From NCBI RefSeq assembly GCF_007066085.1, contig NZ_CP041405.1:3507001-3571000 (forward strand): DNA of 64,000 nucleotides, read 5' to 3'. Shown here piece by piece: positions 38,974 through 47,605 of the stretch. A program made the translations under genes and the position numbers. Each line of letters opens with the position of its first letter. Within the stretch, counting starts at the first letter, position 1. The notes below the pieces were generated by a model. The model was not told where the DNA came from. It made no database searches and saw nothing but the letters and a program-made list of their open reading frames with translations. The stretch comes from Paenibacillus thiaminolyticus (GTDB taxonomy: Bacteria; Bacillota; Bacilli; Paenibacillales; Paenibacillaceae).

Positions 38974-39051
38974 GTTACCTAAAAATTAAATTAGTTAGGT
39001 AACCTATTTATTTGGTAAACTAATTATATTTTCGCAGCTTACCGATGTCAA
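38974..39051 (-). promoter_or_regulatory. marR-ABC operon promoter and operator
   Basis: Minus strand: TTGACA at 39046-39051, 17 bp, TATAAT at 39023-39028 - a consensus sigma-A promoter. An inverted repeat GTTACCTAA / TTAGGTAAC (38974-39003, 12 bp spacer) covers the start-site region and the early leader, the right position for repression by MarR. Confidence 0.85.
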
Positions 39052-39056
39052 ACTCC

Positions 39057-39097
39057 AAAAAAAGGAGCTGCCCCTCTTTACAGGAAAAGAGGAACAG
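39057..39097 (-). terminator. Terminator of the 174-aa protein gene
   Basis: CTGTTCCTCTT / AAGAGGGGCAG hairpin (39068-39097) followed on the minus strand by CTCCTTTTTTT. Confidence 0.85.
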
Positions 39098-39098
39098 C

Positions 39099-39623
39099 CT
39101 ACTTTTTGAGTCCATGCAGTTGTATCTTGACTGATTGTGCGCCGGTGAGCTCTTCTTCCAGCACGGTGTACCAGACTGCCCCATATGACGATCGAATGAC
39201 CGGCGCAATCTTGATATCCATGACCTCTTCTTGTTCGTCGCGCGGAATGCGAACCTCCACCTGAGAGACATTCGGATCGGTGACGAGGCCGTAGAGTACG
39301 GCTAGGCCAGTGCTGCCGAGTGGAACGAGAGAATATTTATAGCTTATCGACTCGGGAGGATAGGTATGGGGGAAGTCACTGCGCACCACCCCGCTTCTTT
39401 TCAACCCGCTTGATTGTAAAAAGGCGATGTTCATCTCTTTCAGATTCAAGTCATGAAAAACGATAATGTCGATGCCTCCTGGTATGGTGTCCTGATGCAG
39501 CAGCCTGGCATCAAACCCCTGATGCTTCAACCACCCCTCGGCCGACTCAGCTTGAGGACGGAACAATAAGGCCGCTGTCAACCCGATAAGGAAGAGTCCA
39601 GCCAGAATAGCCCATTTTTTCAT
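39099..39623 (-). CDS. Hypothetical secreted or membrane-anchored protein (174 aa)
   Basis: ATG 39623 after CAGGAGCGG. A short N-terminal hydrophobic segment (MKKWAILAGLFLIGLTAALLF) acts as signal or anchor; there is no lipobox Cys. The rest is a soluble alpha/beta domain with no motif I recognise. A single-gene transcript with its own terminator. Position upstream of the MarR operon is not informative. Function unknown. Confidence 0.75.
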   Translation of the reverse strand: MKKWAILAGLFLIGLTAALLFRPQAESAEGWLKHQGFDARLLHQDTIPGGIDIIVFHDLNLKEMNIAFLQSSGLKRSGVVRSDFPHTYPPESISYKYSLVPLGSTGLAVLYGLVTDPNVSQVEVRIPRDEQEEVMDIKIAPVIRSSYGAVWYTVLEEELTGAQSVKIQLHGLKK

Positions 39624-39722
39624 TGGAATCCGCTCCTGTTCATGAGGCAGGCCGCCGAACCTGCCTAGAAGCCCACCTCATCCTGCTTGCGAAACCGCAG
39701 CCCATCTGCAAGAACAGCCGGA

Positions 39723-40823
39723 TTACTTCGACGACAAGCGGCGCTCGATATAGGAGTCGAACGCGGTCTTGATGACCGCCACCACAGGAACCGCGATGAA
39801 CATCCCGATGAGCCCGAAGAAGCCGCCCCCGATAATAATCGCGAAAATAATCCACAGCGGGCCGATACCCACCTTGTTCCCGATGACCTTCGGGCCGATA
39901 TAATAGCCGTCCAGCTGCTGGATAATGAATATAAACAGCACATTCCACAGCGCCTGCATCGGGGAAACGAACAAGGTGATCAGACCGACAAACAGCATGC
40001 CGATGAACGGTCCGAAATAAGGAATGACATTCGTGACGCCCACGACGAGCGCGGCTAGCAGCGCAAACGGCGATTGTAGAATCAGCAGCCCCACAAATAC
40101 GATAGAACCGATAATCATCGCATCCAAAATGACGCCCACAAAGTATTGCGAAAAGGTCGTATCAATTCGTTTGACGAAGTCGACTATCGATGCCGCCCGG
40201 CTCTGTCCCAACAGGGCGACTAGAATCTTCTGTGTGCCACGGCTGATCGCTTCCTTGTCCTTCAGGAGATAGATAGATACGATGAAGCCGATGACGAGAT
40301 TCAGGAGCGTCGTCGTGATCGACAGCAATCCGGACAGCAAATTGTTGAGGATGAGCCGGACGAACTCGCTGATCTGGCTGGAAGCGGAAGAGAGGAACTC
40401 CCCGACTCTGGCATCGATTCCGGATTGGGCGAACCATTCCTGCTCCAGCACGTGGCCGCGTATCCACTGCTCCGTCCCCGCGATATATTGGGGCAAGCCC
40501 GCGAGCAGCGTGCTTACGCTCTCAATAATTCTCGGGGTGATGACCGTAATAACGATGAAGATCAGTCCGAGAAATAGCGTATAGACAATCAGAATGCTGT
40601 ACAGCCTGCGCAGCCGCTGCCGGGAGAACAGCTTCTCCTCCAGCGCGTTGACCAGCGGACGGAGCAAATAAGCGATAAAAAACGCAATGAAAAAAGGCGT
40701 CATCAGAGACATCAGCGTAGAGAAAAATTGCAGGACGCCCCCAATATTGTCCACCAGCTTATACAGCAGCAGACCCGCGGTGAACAGGCCCAAATAGTAC
40801 AATGTTTTGCGATCCTTGAACAT
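39723..40823 (-). CDS. AI-2E family transporter (PerM/YtvI-like permease)
   Basis: 366 aa, ATG 40823 after GGAGGG. Eight hydrophobic segments with the family's long central extracytoplasmic/amphipathic region (~120-190) and the conserved PYFGPFIGMLFVGLITL and GPKVIGNKVGIGPLWIIFAIIIGGGFFG stretches in the C-terminal half. The family includes TqsA and sodium/proton antiporter-like members; AI-2 transport itself is not shown for most. Substrate unknown. Confidence 0.88.
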   Translation of the reverse strand: MFKDRKTLYYLGLFTAGLLLYKLVDNIGGVLQFFSTLMSLMTPFFIAFFIAYLLRPLVNALEEKLFSRQRLRRLYSILIVYTLFLGLIFIVITVITPRIIESVSTLLAGLPQYIAGTEQWIRGHVLEQEWFAQSGIDARVGEFLSSASSQISEFVRLILNNLLSGLLSITTTLLNLVIGFIVSIYLLKDKEAISRGTQKILVALLGQSRAASIVDFVKRIDTTFSQYFVGVILDAMIIGSIVFVGLLILQSPFALLAALVVGVTNVIPYFGPFIGMLFVGLITLFVSPMQALWNVLFIFIIQQLDGYYIGPKVIGNKVGIGPLWIIFAIIIGGGFFGLIGMFIAVPVVAVIKTAFDSYIERRLSSK

Positions 40824-40894
40824 CGTTCCCTCCTGAACTTCTTCGTGGTGTAGGTGGCCGTATGTTCCGGACGGCAGGCCGGTATAGCAGCGAA

Positions 40895-41506
40895 TCAGGA
40901 GGACTTTTTGCTCTTCTCTTTGTCTTTATCCTTGTCCTTGTCCTTCGCCATACGCTTCTCCAGATCGTCAATCAGCTTCTCAGCCAGACGCTTATACGTA
41001 TTCGCCTGATGAATGAAGGTTAATACGGCCAGTAGCGTCAAGGCCTGGTTCTCCCCGGCCGAAGCCACCGCTTCGGTCTGAGCCGATACGGCACTCTCCA
41101 ACTGAGGAGCCTGCTCCTCCTTCAACCGCAGGAACTGCTCGTACACCTTCCATCCGTCCACGTCCTCCCGGTGAAGCGTGCCCTGGAACAACGTTTTGAT
41201 GTCACCGATGGACAGCGTCTGCTTCAAATGATAAATCAATGCCATTTGAATGATATGCTCGGGAGAATACTTCTTATTCTTCGCCGGAAGCAGCAGTTTG
41301 TCCTTGGTGTAATTGTTGATCATCGTCTTGGTCAGCAGCTTGTCCTCGGGATGCCGCTTCGTCGGCTCCAGCACGCTTTCGAACAACGTGATGACCTGGT
41401 CCATATACAGATCGAGCTTCGGGATTTCCGCCGGCTCGATGTCCGGCATGCCCGCGATGCCCCGGTACAGAGCTTCGATATGCTCCTTCGCGGTTGCGTC
41501 TTCCAT
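40895..41506 (-). CDS. DUF1836 domain protein, probable DNA-binding regulator
   Basis: 203 aa, ATG 41506 after GGAGAGGAAGAC. The DUF1836 core is clear: LDLYMDQVITLFES, LLTKTMINNYTKDKLLLPAKNKKYSPEHI, resembling a MerR-like winged helix. A C-terminal run of alternating Lys/Asp (AKDKDKDKDKEK) is very hydrophilic. Family function is not established; the fold suggests a transcription factor. It lies 71 bp upstream of the AI-2E permease gene on the same strand. Confidence 0.85.
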   Translation of the reverse strand: MEDATAKEHIEALYRGIAGMPDIEPAEIPKLDLYMDQVITLFESVLEPTKRHPEDKLLTKTMINNYTKDKLLLPAKNKKYSPEHIIQMALIYHLKQTLSIGDIKTLFQGTLHREDVDGWKVYEQFLRLKEEQAPQLESAVSAQTEAVASAGENQALTLLAVLTFIHQANTYKRLAEKLIDDLEKRMAKDKDKDKDKEKSKKSS

Positions 41507-41775
41507 GTCTTCCTCTCCTTCATGCCTGGGGGCCCAGCAGAAATGATGCTGTCCCGTTCATTTCTCCATACTACCATATGAAAAAGACAAGAGGCTACAA
41601 TGCAAAAAACTCTTCTATTTACTTCTATAAATCACATGTTATAATTCATATATAACATGATGTAGTTTTTATTACTACATAGTAAGTTTCGTTAACACAT
41701 ACGATGCGCGGGCACGCGACACTCATAAATAAAGCGAGATATCCGGATACTATTTCATGGGAGGTTCGATTAGAT

Positions 41776-42483
41776 ATGGAAAAGCCATGCAATATCGTCT
41801 TGTACGGCGATTCGATTGCGAAGGGGATCGTGTACGATGAAGAGAAGGGCAGATACGCGAAGCTGACCGATAGCTTCGGGCAGCTCGTTCAGCGCCGCCT
41901 GAACGGGATCGTGACGAACGCGGGGCGATTCGGCTGCGTCATTACGAAGGGAGCCGAGAAGCTGAAGCAGGATGTCCTGAGCCGGCGCCCGGATATCGTG
42001 CTGCTTGAATTCGGGGGCAATGATTGCGACTTCGATTGGGAAAAGATCGCCCGGCAGCCTGGGGATCTACATGAGCCGAACACGGATCTGGAGCGTTACA
42101 CGCAGACGTTGAAGGACATGATCCGCACTTTGAAGGACAACGGGATTGTTCCAGTGCTGATGTCCTTGCCGCCGCTGGACGCGGAGCGGTATTTCCGGTG
42201 GGTCAGCAAGAACGACGACTCCGCCGCCGCGAACATCCTGTCCTGGCTGGGCAGCGTCAGCCGGATATATTGGTGGCATGAACGCTACAATGCCGCCATC
42301 ATCCGCGTCGCAGAGGAGATGAATACGCGCTGGATCGACGTGAGAGGCGCGTTCCTGCGAGCCTTCGATTACCGGACCTACCTTTGCGCCGACGGAATTC
42401 ACCCGAACGAGCAAGGACACCAGGTGATTGCCCAGGAGCTGATGAGCTATTTGGAGAGCCGTTACTGCCATTTGTTGAAATGA
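41776..42483 (+). CDS. SGNH/GDSL-family hydrolase
   Basis: 235 aa. ATG 41776 after GGGAGG; codons upstream are probably untranslated. SGNH blocks are present: Ser in VLYGDSIAKG (block I), Gly in NAGRFG (II), Asn in LEFGGNDCD (III), and Asp-His in CADGIHPNEQGH (V). No signal peptide, so an intracellular esterase or lipase of unknown substrate. An AT-rich region with TATAAT at 41640-41645 lies upstream in the 270 bp divergent gap and may hold its promoter. Confidence 0.92.
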   Translation: MEKPCNIVLYGDSIAKGIVYDEEKGRYAKLTDSFGQLVQRRLNGIVTNAGRFGCVITKGAEKLKQDVLSRRPDIVLLEFGGNDCDFDWEKIARQPGDLHEPNTDLERYTQTLKDMIRTLKDNGIVPVLMSLPPLDAERYFRWVSKNDDSAAANILSWLGSVSRIYWWHERYNAAIIRVAEEMNTRWIDVRGAFLRAFDYRTYLCADGIHPNEQGHQVIAQELMSYLESRYCHLLK

Positions 42484-42553
42484 AATGTATCGCTTACCAC
42501 GGGAAATAAGCCGGATGACCGTCTATGCAAGGCGATCACCCGGCTTGCTTGAT

Positions 42554-44866
42554 TTACTCGATATTAGGCTCATCCGTGCCGGGAAGCCGGTAATTCAACC
42601 ACTCCCGCGGCAGCAGCTGCCGGTAAGGCGGCTGAAGGAACCGGTCGTCGATCAGCACCAGCGTCCCGGTATCCTGCTCCGAACGGATCAGCCTTCCTCC
42701 GGCCTGCAGCACCTTGTTCATCCCGGGATAGACATAGGCATAGTTGTACCCGTTTTTCCCCGTACGATTGACGTAGTCCCGAATAATGTTCCGCTCCAGG
42801 CCGAGCTGAGGGAGGCCGACGCCAACGATGATGACTCCTGTCAGCCGGTCTCCCTGCAAGTCGACCCCCTCCGAGAATACGCCGCCGAGCACCGCGAACC
42901 CGACCAGCGTGCCTGCCCGATCTGGCTGGAATGCATCCAGGTACCGCTCCCGTTCCTCCTCTGTCATTCGTGCCTCCTGCACCAGCGTATCAACCGGGCT
43001 TCCTTCCGCCAGGAAGGCTTCGTATACCTCCTGCAAGTACGGATACGAAGGGAAGAACACCAAATAATTGCCGCTCCGCTCCTCTACCAAGCGGCAAATC
43101 GTCTGCACGAGCGGCAGCTTCGTCCGTTCCCGATCCCGGTACCGGGTTGAGAGCGGATGCAGCCGCACATCCCACTGCTCCTGGGCGAACGGGGAAGGAA
43201 GAGAGAGCGTGTAGTCCTCTTCCCGATTGCCGCCCAACAGGTCCATATAATACGACATCGGCGTCAAGGTCGCGGAGAAGCGGACAATCGATCGGTACCG
43301 CTTGCCCGACTGAGCGAGCAGAAAGGACGGATCGAGACAGAATAGCTTGATCCGGACCTCATTGCGTTCGACTTCGGCATACGTCGTGAATCGCTCATCG
43401 TAGAGCTTCGCGATACGGATGAAGGTTGATGCGGCGAAATAGGCGTCGAGAAGCATCGTGTGGGACGGGGAGCTGCCGCCGCCCAGCAGCACCGGTTCGG
43501 CTTGGGCGATGAATCCGTCCAGCAGCGCCAGCAGCTCTTCGGGCCGCTCCATGTCCGTCAGGCCGCCCTGATCCGCACACCGCTTCCGCAAGGCGACGAA
43601 ATAGGCATTCACCGCATCGGCTGCGTCGTGGATCGCTCGATTCACTCGCTTGAACTCGCGCTTCAGCTGCAGGAACGCGGACTTGACCAGCTCGGCCGAA
43701 TACATGTCCCGCGCCCGGTCGACGAGATTATGCGCCTCATCGATCAGGAGCGCCGTCTCCTTCTTCTGCTCTTCCGCCCAACGTTTCATCGAGACGCGCG
43801 GATCGAACACATAATTATAATCGCAAATGACCGCATCGGCCGCATACGCGAGATCGAGCGAAAATTCAAACGGGCATACCCGGTGCTTGCGGGCGTACTG
43901 TTCAATGACCGGACGGGTCATCTGCGTCTCATGAGTCAAAATATCCATGATTGCCCCGTTAATCCGGTCATAATAGCCGTCGGCATATTCGCAATAATCC
44001 GGCTGACAGCGGGTCTCATCCTGGAAGCAGATCTTGTCCTTGGCCGTCAACGTCACCGATTGCATGCAGAGTCCCTTCGCCGCCATCCGCACGCAGGCAT
44101 CCTCGGCGGCCGTGCGCGTCGTCGTCTTGGCCGTAATATAGAGAATCCGCCGGATCAGCCCTTCTCCCATCGCCTTGACCGCAGGGTACAAGGTCGACAT
44201 CGTCTTGCCGATGCCGGTCGGGGCCATGGCGAACAGGCCGCTTTCCTGCGCGATCGACGTATATACGGCGCCGGCCAGCTTCCGCTGCCCTGCCCGGTAC
44301 GCGTCGAACGGGAACGGCAGCTCCCGGATGCTCTCCTGCCGCCGCTGTTCATGATCCCGCCGCATCGCCGCGTACGGAGCATACCGTCCGATAACGTCCA
44401 GCACGAAGGCCTCCAGCTCGGCGAAGGTCAGCTCCCGCTTGAATCGCTTCGCCTCTTCCGTGCGGACATGGACATAGGTCAACTGCACCGCCATCCGATC
44501 GCGGCCACGCTCCTTCGCATACATATAGGCGTAACAGCAAGCCTGCGCCCAGTGCACGGGATACGCATCCTCCGTAATCAAGCTGACATCCCCCGATGTC
44601 GACTTGATCTCGTCTATCGTCTCCTCGCCGGACAGAAGCAGGCCGTCACAGCGGCCGTCGATCTTGAAGCACAGATCGCCGTACCGGATGCCGGCCTGCA
44701 AATACACTTCCTTTTGGTCCGTATCTCCGTATCTTTCCTGCACCCGCTGATGGGCCTTCGTCCCGTCCGTCATCGAGCTGGCGGCCCGGAAGCCGCTGTC
44801 GATGCTGCCGCTCAGGAACACATGCTCCACCAGCGAACGTACGGATAATTGTATCGTATACGTCAT
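42554..44866 (-). CDS. XPD/DinG-type superfamily 2 helicase with nuclease-like N-terminal domain
   Basis: 770 aa, ATG 44866 after GGGAGAATG. Residues ~1-150 contain GRCDGLLLSG...ETIDEIKSTSG, the D...(D/E)xK arrangement of PD-(D/E)XK (RecB/Cas4-like) nucleases. Helicase domain: APTGIGKTMS (Walker A) near residue 220, a cysteine set (KICFQDETRCQPDYCEYA, VCPFEF) in the position of the XPD/DinG iron-sulfur cluster, LLIDEAHN (DEAH), and C-terminal motifs GVFSEGVDLQGDRLTG and RLIRSEQDTG. Predicted 5'-3' DNA helicase for repair or replication-conflict processing. Single gene. Confidence 0.9.
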   Translation of the reverse strand: MTYTIQLSVRSLVEHVFLSGSIDSGFRAASSMTDGTKAHQRVQERYGDTDQKEVYLQAGIRYGDLCFKIDGRCDGLLLSGEETIDEIKSTSGDVSLITEDAYPVHWAQACCYAYMYAKERGRDRMAVQLTYVHVRTEEAKRFKRELTFAELEAFVLDVIGRYAPYAAMRRDHEQRRQESIRELPFPFDAYRAGQRKLAGAVYTSIAQESGLFAMAPTGIGKTMSTLYPAVKAMGEGLIRRILYITAKTTTRTAAEDACVRMAAKGLCMQSVTLTAKDKICFQDETRCQPDYCEYADGYYDRINGAIMDILTHETQMTRPVIEQYARKHRVCPFEFSLDLAYAADAVICDYNYVFDPRVSMKRWAEEQKKETALLIDEAHNLVDRARDMYSAELVKSAFLQLKREFKRVNRAIHDAADAVNAYFVALRKRCADQGGLTDMERPEELLALLDGFIAQAEPVLLGGGSSPSHTMLLDAYFAASTFIRIAKLYDERFTTYAEVERNEVRIKLFCLDPSFLLAQSGKRYRSIVRFSATLTPMSYYMDLLGGNREEDYTLSLPSPFAQEQWDVRLHPLSTRYRDRERTKLPLVQTICRLVEERSGNYLVFFPSYPYLQEVYEAFLAEGSPVDTLVQEARMTEEERERYLDAFQPDRAGTLVGFAVLGGVFSEGVDLQGDRLTGVIIVGVGLPQLGLERNIIRDYVNRTGKNGYNYAYVYPGMNKVLQAGGRLIRSEQDTGTLVLIDDRFLQPPYRQLLPREWLNYRLPGTDEPNIE

Positions 44867-45089
44867 CGCATTCTCCCGATTCCTGTTTTTGCCTGAATCT
44901 GTAACTCATTATCCCGATTATACCGCAATTCAGGCCGCAGTGCCGGATGCGCAGCGTTCTCGATCGCGCCACAGATGCCGCGCGTCCCCCGCAGCCACCT
45001 ACAGCCGCCCGCGCAGCTAGTCCGCCTGTATCCAGCGCTTGCAGCCCTTGCAGCAAGCCGTCTGCGGCAAGCCTGCAGCAGGCCCTTCT

Positions 45090-45170
45090 GCAGCGAGATC
45101 TTCTGCAGGCAGCCCTTCTTCAGACAGCTTTTCTGCAGGCAGCCCTTCTTCAGACAGCTCATCTTCAGCG
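45090..45170. repeat. Direct repeats downstream of the TetR gene
   Basis: CTGCAGGCAGCCCTTCTTCA followed by GACAGCT occurs twice in tandem, with a third partial copy upstream. Both strands are open (for example CLKKGCLQK repeats) but this reflects the repeat, not a gene. The gap 44867-45186 holds nothing else I can support. Confidence 0.6.
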
Positions 45171-45186
45171 AGCAGAACGGAGCAGC

Positions 45187-45762
45187 TCACTTCACTCCCG
45201 GACCTGTTGCTTCCAGCCCGCGCACATACGTATGAAGCATCCGCTTCAAGCTCTCATCCCGCTCCAGCTCCATGCGGAAGCCCTGCTTCATCTCCAGCGT
45301 AGCGAAGCCATGCAGCAAGCTGCGCAGACCGCGCACGACATGGAAGGCATCGGCCTGCTCGTACTTATATTCGCCAAGCACATCGAGCAGCAGCTCTAAT
45401 ATCGAGGCGGATGCGGCTTGAATATCCGGGTCATTGAAATCAGGCGGCGACATCGTCGCTTCGTATACTCCCGGATGTTGACGGACGAAGTTGACGTATG
45501 CGAACCCGATGGCGTCGATGGCTGCCTCGCCCGATTTCCCAACCGCTGCGCGCGCCAGCGACTCTCTCAATTGCATCAGGCCGTAATGCGCCAGCCCGGT
45601 GCGCAGCCCCGTTAGTCCCTGAACATGATTGTACAGCGAAGGCGACTTGATGCCGAGCCGCCCCGCAATCGCGGCCAGCGTCACTTGGCTGAGGCCGTCC
45701 GCATCCGCTATCTCTGCGGCGGTGTGCACAATTAATGATCGATCAATGGATTTCCTTGGCAT
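45187..45762 (-). CDS. TetR-family transcriptional regulator
   Basis: 191 aa from ATG 45762, 9 nt after GGAGGA. N-terminal HTH: IVHTAAEIADADGLSQVTLAAIAGRLGIKSPSLYNHVQGLTGLRTGL. C-terminal ligand domain of the WHG type with MSPPDFNDPDIQAA. Its start overlaps the end of the metallo-hydrolase gene by 20 nt, so both are translated from one message. A 19-bp palindrome in the promoter of the pair is the probable operator, making this an autoregulated two-gene unit. Confidence 0.92.
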   Translation of the reverse strand: MPRKSIDRSLIVHTAAEIADADGLSQVTLAAIAGRLGIKSPSLYNHVQGLTGLRTGLAHYGLMQLRESLARAAVGKSGEAAIDAIGFAYVNFVRQHPGVYEATMSPPDFNDPDIQAASASILELLLDVLGEYKYEQADAFHVVRGLRSLLHGFATLEMKQGFRMELERDESLKRMLHTYVRGLEATGPGVK

Positions 45763-46477
45763 GATGCTGATTCCTCCATACATGTTCTGCTTCTTGAATC
45801 GCCTTGTCGATTGCTGCCGCCGGACGCGGCAGCATCGGCCCATGGCCGGCCGCCAGCAAGGTCGGCTCCAACGCGCGCAGCTTGCGCGCGCTGGCGATCG
45901 ATTCCCCCAAGTTCCAGGTGGCGAACGCCGGGAACGGGAACCGCAGCTTCAACTTGCCGGATACGGCCACGCCGCCCTGCGTCTGGAAGGCATCACCGGC
46001 AATAAGCGCTCGAGTGCGCGTGTCGAGGAAGGCCATCAGCCCCGGCGTATGTCCCGGCGCGGCGACGGTAAGCAAGGAGCCGATGCGATCGCCATCGCGC
46101 AGCAGCCGATCCGGCACCGTCTTGACCGTGGTCGGCACCCCGCCGCGAATCGGCGTCTCGGGCTCCCCCGGCTCCAGCGAGCGGTCGCCGCGCAGCAGCT
46201 TGGCATCCCGCTGCGAGATAGATACCTCCGCTTGCGGCAAGACCTCCTTCAACGCATCCAGTGAACCGACATGGTCGTCATGAGCATGTGTCAAGACGAT
46301 GCGGGTAATCGGCTTGCCTAGCTTCGCGGCCATTCGTAGGATGCCCTTCAGACTCAGGAACAGCCCGGCATCGATCAAGGTAAGCTCCTCCTCTTCTTCG
46401 ACCAGATAAACATTTACAGGGAACAGTCCCGGGAACCACGTTAATTGATAGACATGCTCATGGCGGGTTACGCGCAT
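45743..46477 (-). CDS. Metallo-beta-lactamase-fold hydrolase
   Basis: 244 aa; ATG 46477 follows GGAGGTGA. Metal-binding motif THAHDDHVGS near residue 65, further ligands in APGHTPG, in the Asp of IAGDAFQ, and in AAGHGPML. Glyoxalase II/YqjP-like family; hydrolyses an unknown ester, thioester or lactone in the cytoplasm. First gene of an operon with TetR, under the palindrome at 46519-46537. Confidence 0.9.
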   Translation of the reverse strand: MRVTRHEHVYQLTWFPGLFPVNVYLVEEEEELTLIDAGLFLSLKGILRMAAKLGKPITRIVLTHAHDDHVGSLDALKEVLPQAEVSISQRDAKLLRGDRSLEPGEPETPIRGGVPTTVKTVPDRLLRDGDRIGSLLTVAAPGHTPGLMAFLDTRTRALIAGDAFQTQGGVAVSGKLKLRFPFPAFATWNLGESIASARKLRALEPTLLAAGHGPMLPRPAAAIDKAIQEAEHVWRNQHHAKEIH

Positions 46478-46497
46478 GGCAATCACCTCCGATTGCT

Positions 46498-46543
46498 TAA
46501 CTAATTATATTAGCATAATAACTAATATTATTAGTTAATGCAA
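46498..46543 (-). promoter_or_regulatory. Promoter and TetR operators of the metallo-hydrolase/tetR operon
   Basis: Minus strand: TTGCAT (46538-46543), 17 bp, TATTAT (46515-46520). The spacer is filled by TAACTAATATTATTAGTTA (46519-46537), a perfect 19-bp palindrome. A second, imperfect copy TAACTAATTATATTAG lies at 46498-46513, about two helical turns away. Placement predicts repression by occlusion. Confidence 0.85.
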
Positions 46544-46656
46544 TCATTTATTTTACTTCGTCACATATTTTGAGCAAAATGTCTTCCCCGGGGAGTGACA
46601 GTAATGCGGCATTGCAGGCTTTGAACAGCGGGATTCATGCAGGCAGGACAAGAAAA

Positions 46657-46677
46657 AAACACCCTTCACGGGTGTTT
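46657..46677 (+). terminator. Orphan terminator hairpin
   Basis: AAACACCC / GGGTGTTT with a TTCAC loop. Rich in A on one side and T on the other; no gene directly adjoins it. Confidence 0.65.
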
Positions 46678-46779
46678 CTTGACGCTGCGCACCGGCATGG
46701 CTTCCATTTGTTCGACTTGGCGAGGTTGCTCTAATCTATCCGGCTGGATAGGTTCGCCCGAAGGTTCAATTAGTCCAGG

Positions 46780-47110
46780 GGGTCAGTTGGTTTAGTTGGT
46801 TTAGTTGGTTTAGTTAGTCTAGATAGTATAGTTAGTTCAGTTAGTTTAGTTATCTTAGTTTGTTTAGTTTGGTTGGTTCAATTAAGTCGATAATTTCTGT
46901 TAGTTCAGTTTGTTTAGCTAGTTTAGTTTCTTTAGCTAGTTTAATTTCTTTGTTTGGTTGGTTCAATTAAGTCGGTAATTTCGGTTAGTTTAGTTAGTAA
47001 GTTACACGGTTAGTCCATCTTTTCAGCTAGTTTAGTTCGTCAGGTAGTATAGTCAATTTAGTTATTTATCTAGTTTGGTTAGTGTAAAGTTCGGCTAGTC
47101 CGGTTAATTC
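46780..47110 (+). repeat. Long TTTAGTT-rich degenerate tandem tract
   Basis: About 330 bp composed of imperfect repeats of 9-10 bp such as GGTTTAGTT, TAGTTAG and TTCAGTTAG, strongly strand-asymmetric (almost only T, G and A). No open frame with a start signal. Part of the gene-free region 46478-47605, which also holds a terminator, CCTGCA island F and a C-rich simple stretch (47450-47600). Confidence 0.75.
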
Positions 47111-47149
47111 AGATGTTTCAGCTAGTCCGATTGCCCCGGTTAAGTAAAA

Positions 47150-47375
47150 ATCCTGCATAACAGCATCAATTTACGCCGTATAAGCACAGTTTCGATGGAA
47201 TTCCTGCAAAACTACATCTTTTCGCTATATTTTGTCTACTCTTCAGTCGATAAGGTCGAAATTCCTGCACTTTTGCAGTATTCTGATCAAGACCTGGACG
47301 CCGACTTACAAATACTGCACTTTTGCAGCATTCCGATCACGGCATAGACGCCGACATGCAAATACTGCACTTTTA
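47150..47375. repeat. CCTGCA palindrome island F
   Basis: Five copies at about 47150, 47199, 47260, 47310 and 47363; three of them share the core CTGCACTTTTGCAG or a close variant. Spacing is 49-61 bp. Confidence 0.75.
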
Positions 47376-47605
47376 CGGCTTTGCCTCGGCGGTTCCCGGC
47401 CGCCCGATGCGCTTTGGGGAATTGGGGGATCTCGCGGCCCCCGGACGTCCGCCGCTCCCCCCTATCCCCTTGGTTTCCCTAGGCTATCCCGAGTTCCCCT
47501 TGATTCCATTTATCCCCCGGTTTCCCTAGGTCATCCCAGGTTTCCCCCGAGTTTCCCCCAAGTTCCCCCTGAGTCCCTGCCTCCTGCCTGTCCCCATCCG
47601 GTCCC

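Noticed and set aside
44863..45162. Small Cys/Lys-rich frame (CLKKGCLQK repeats) on the minus strand
   Set aside because: It is simply the translation of two direct DNA repeats, overlaps the start of the helicase gene region and has no ribosome binding site.
46780..47110. TTTAGTT tract considered as an origin or CRISPR leader
   Set aside because: No DnaA boxes, no replication genes, no regular repeats of CRISPR length.
47150..47375. CCTGCA repeats considered as a CRISPR array
   Set aside because: Repeats are short, palindromic, variable in orientation and spread over many loci; there are no cas genes.
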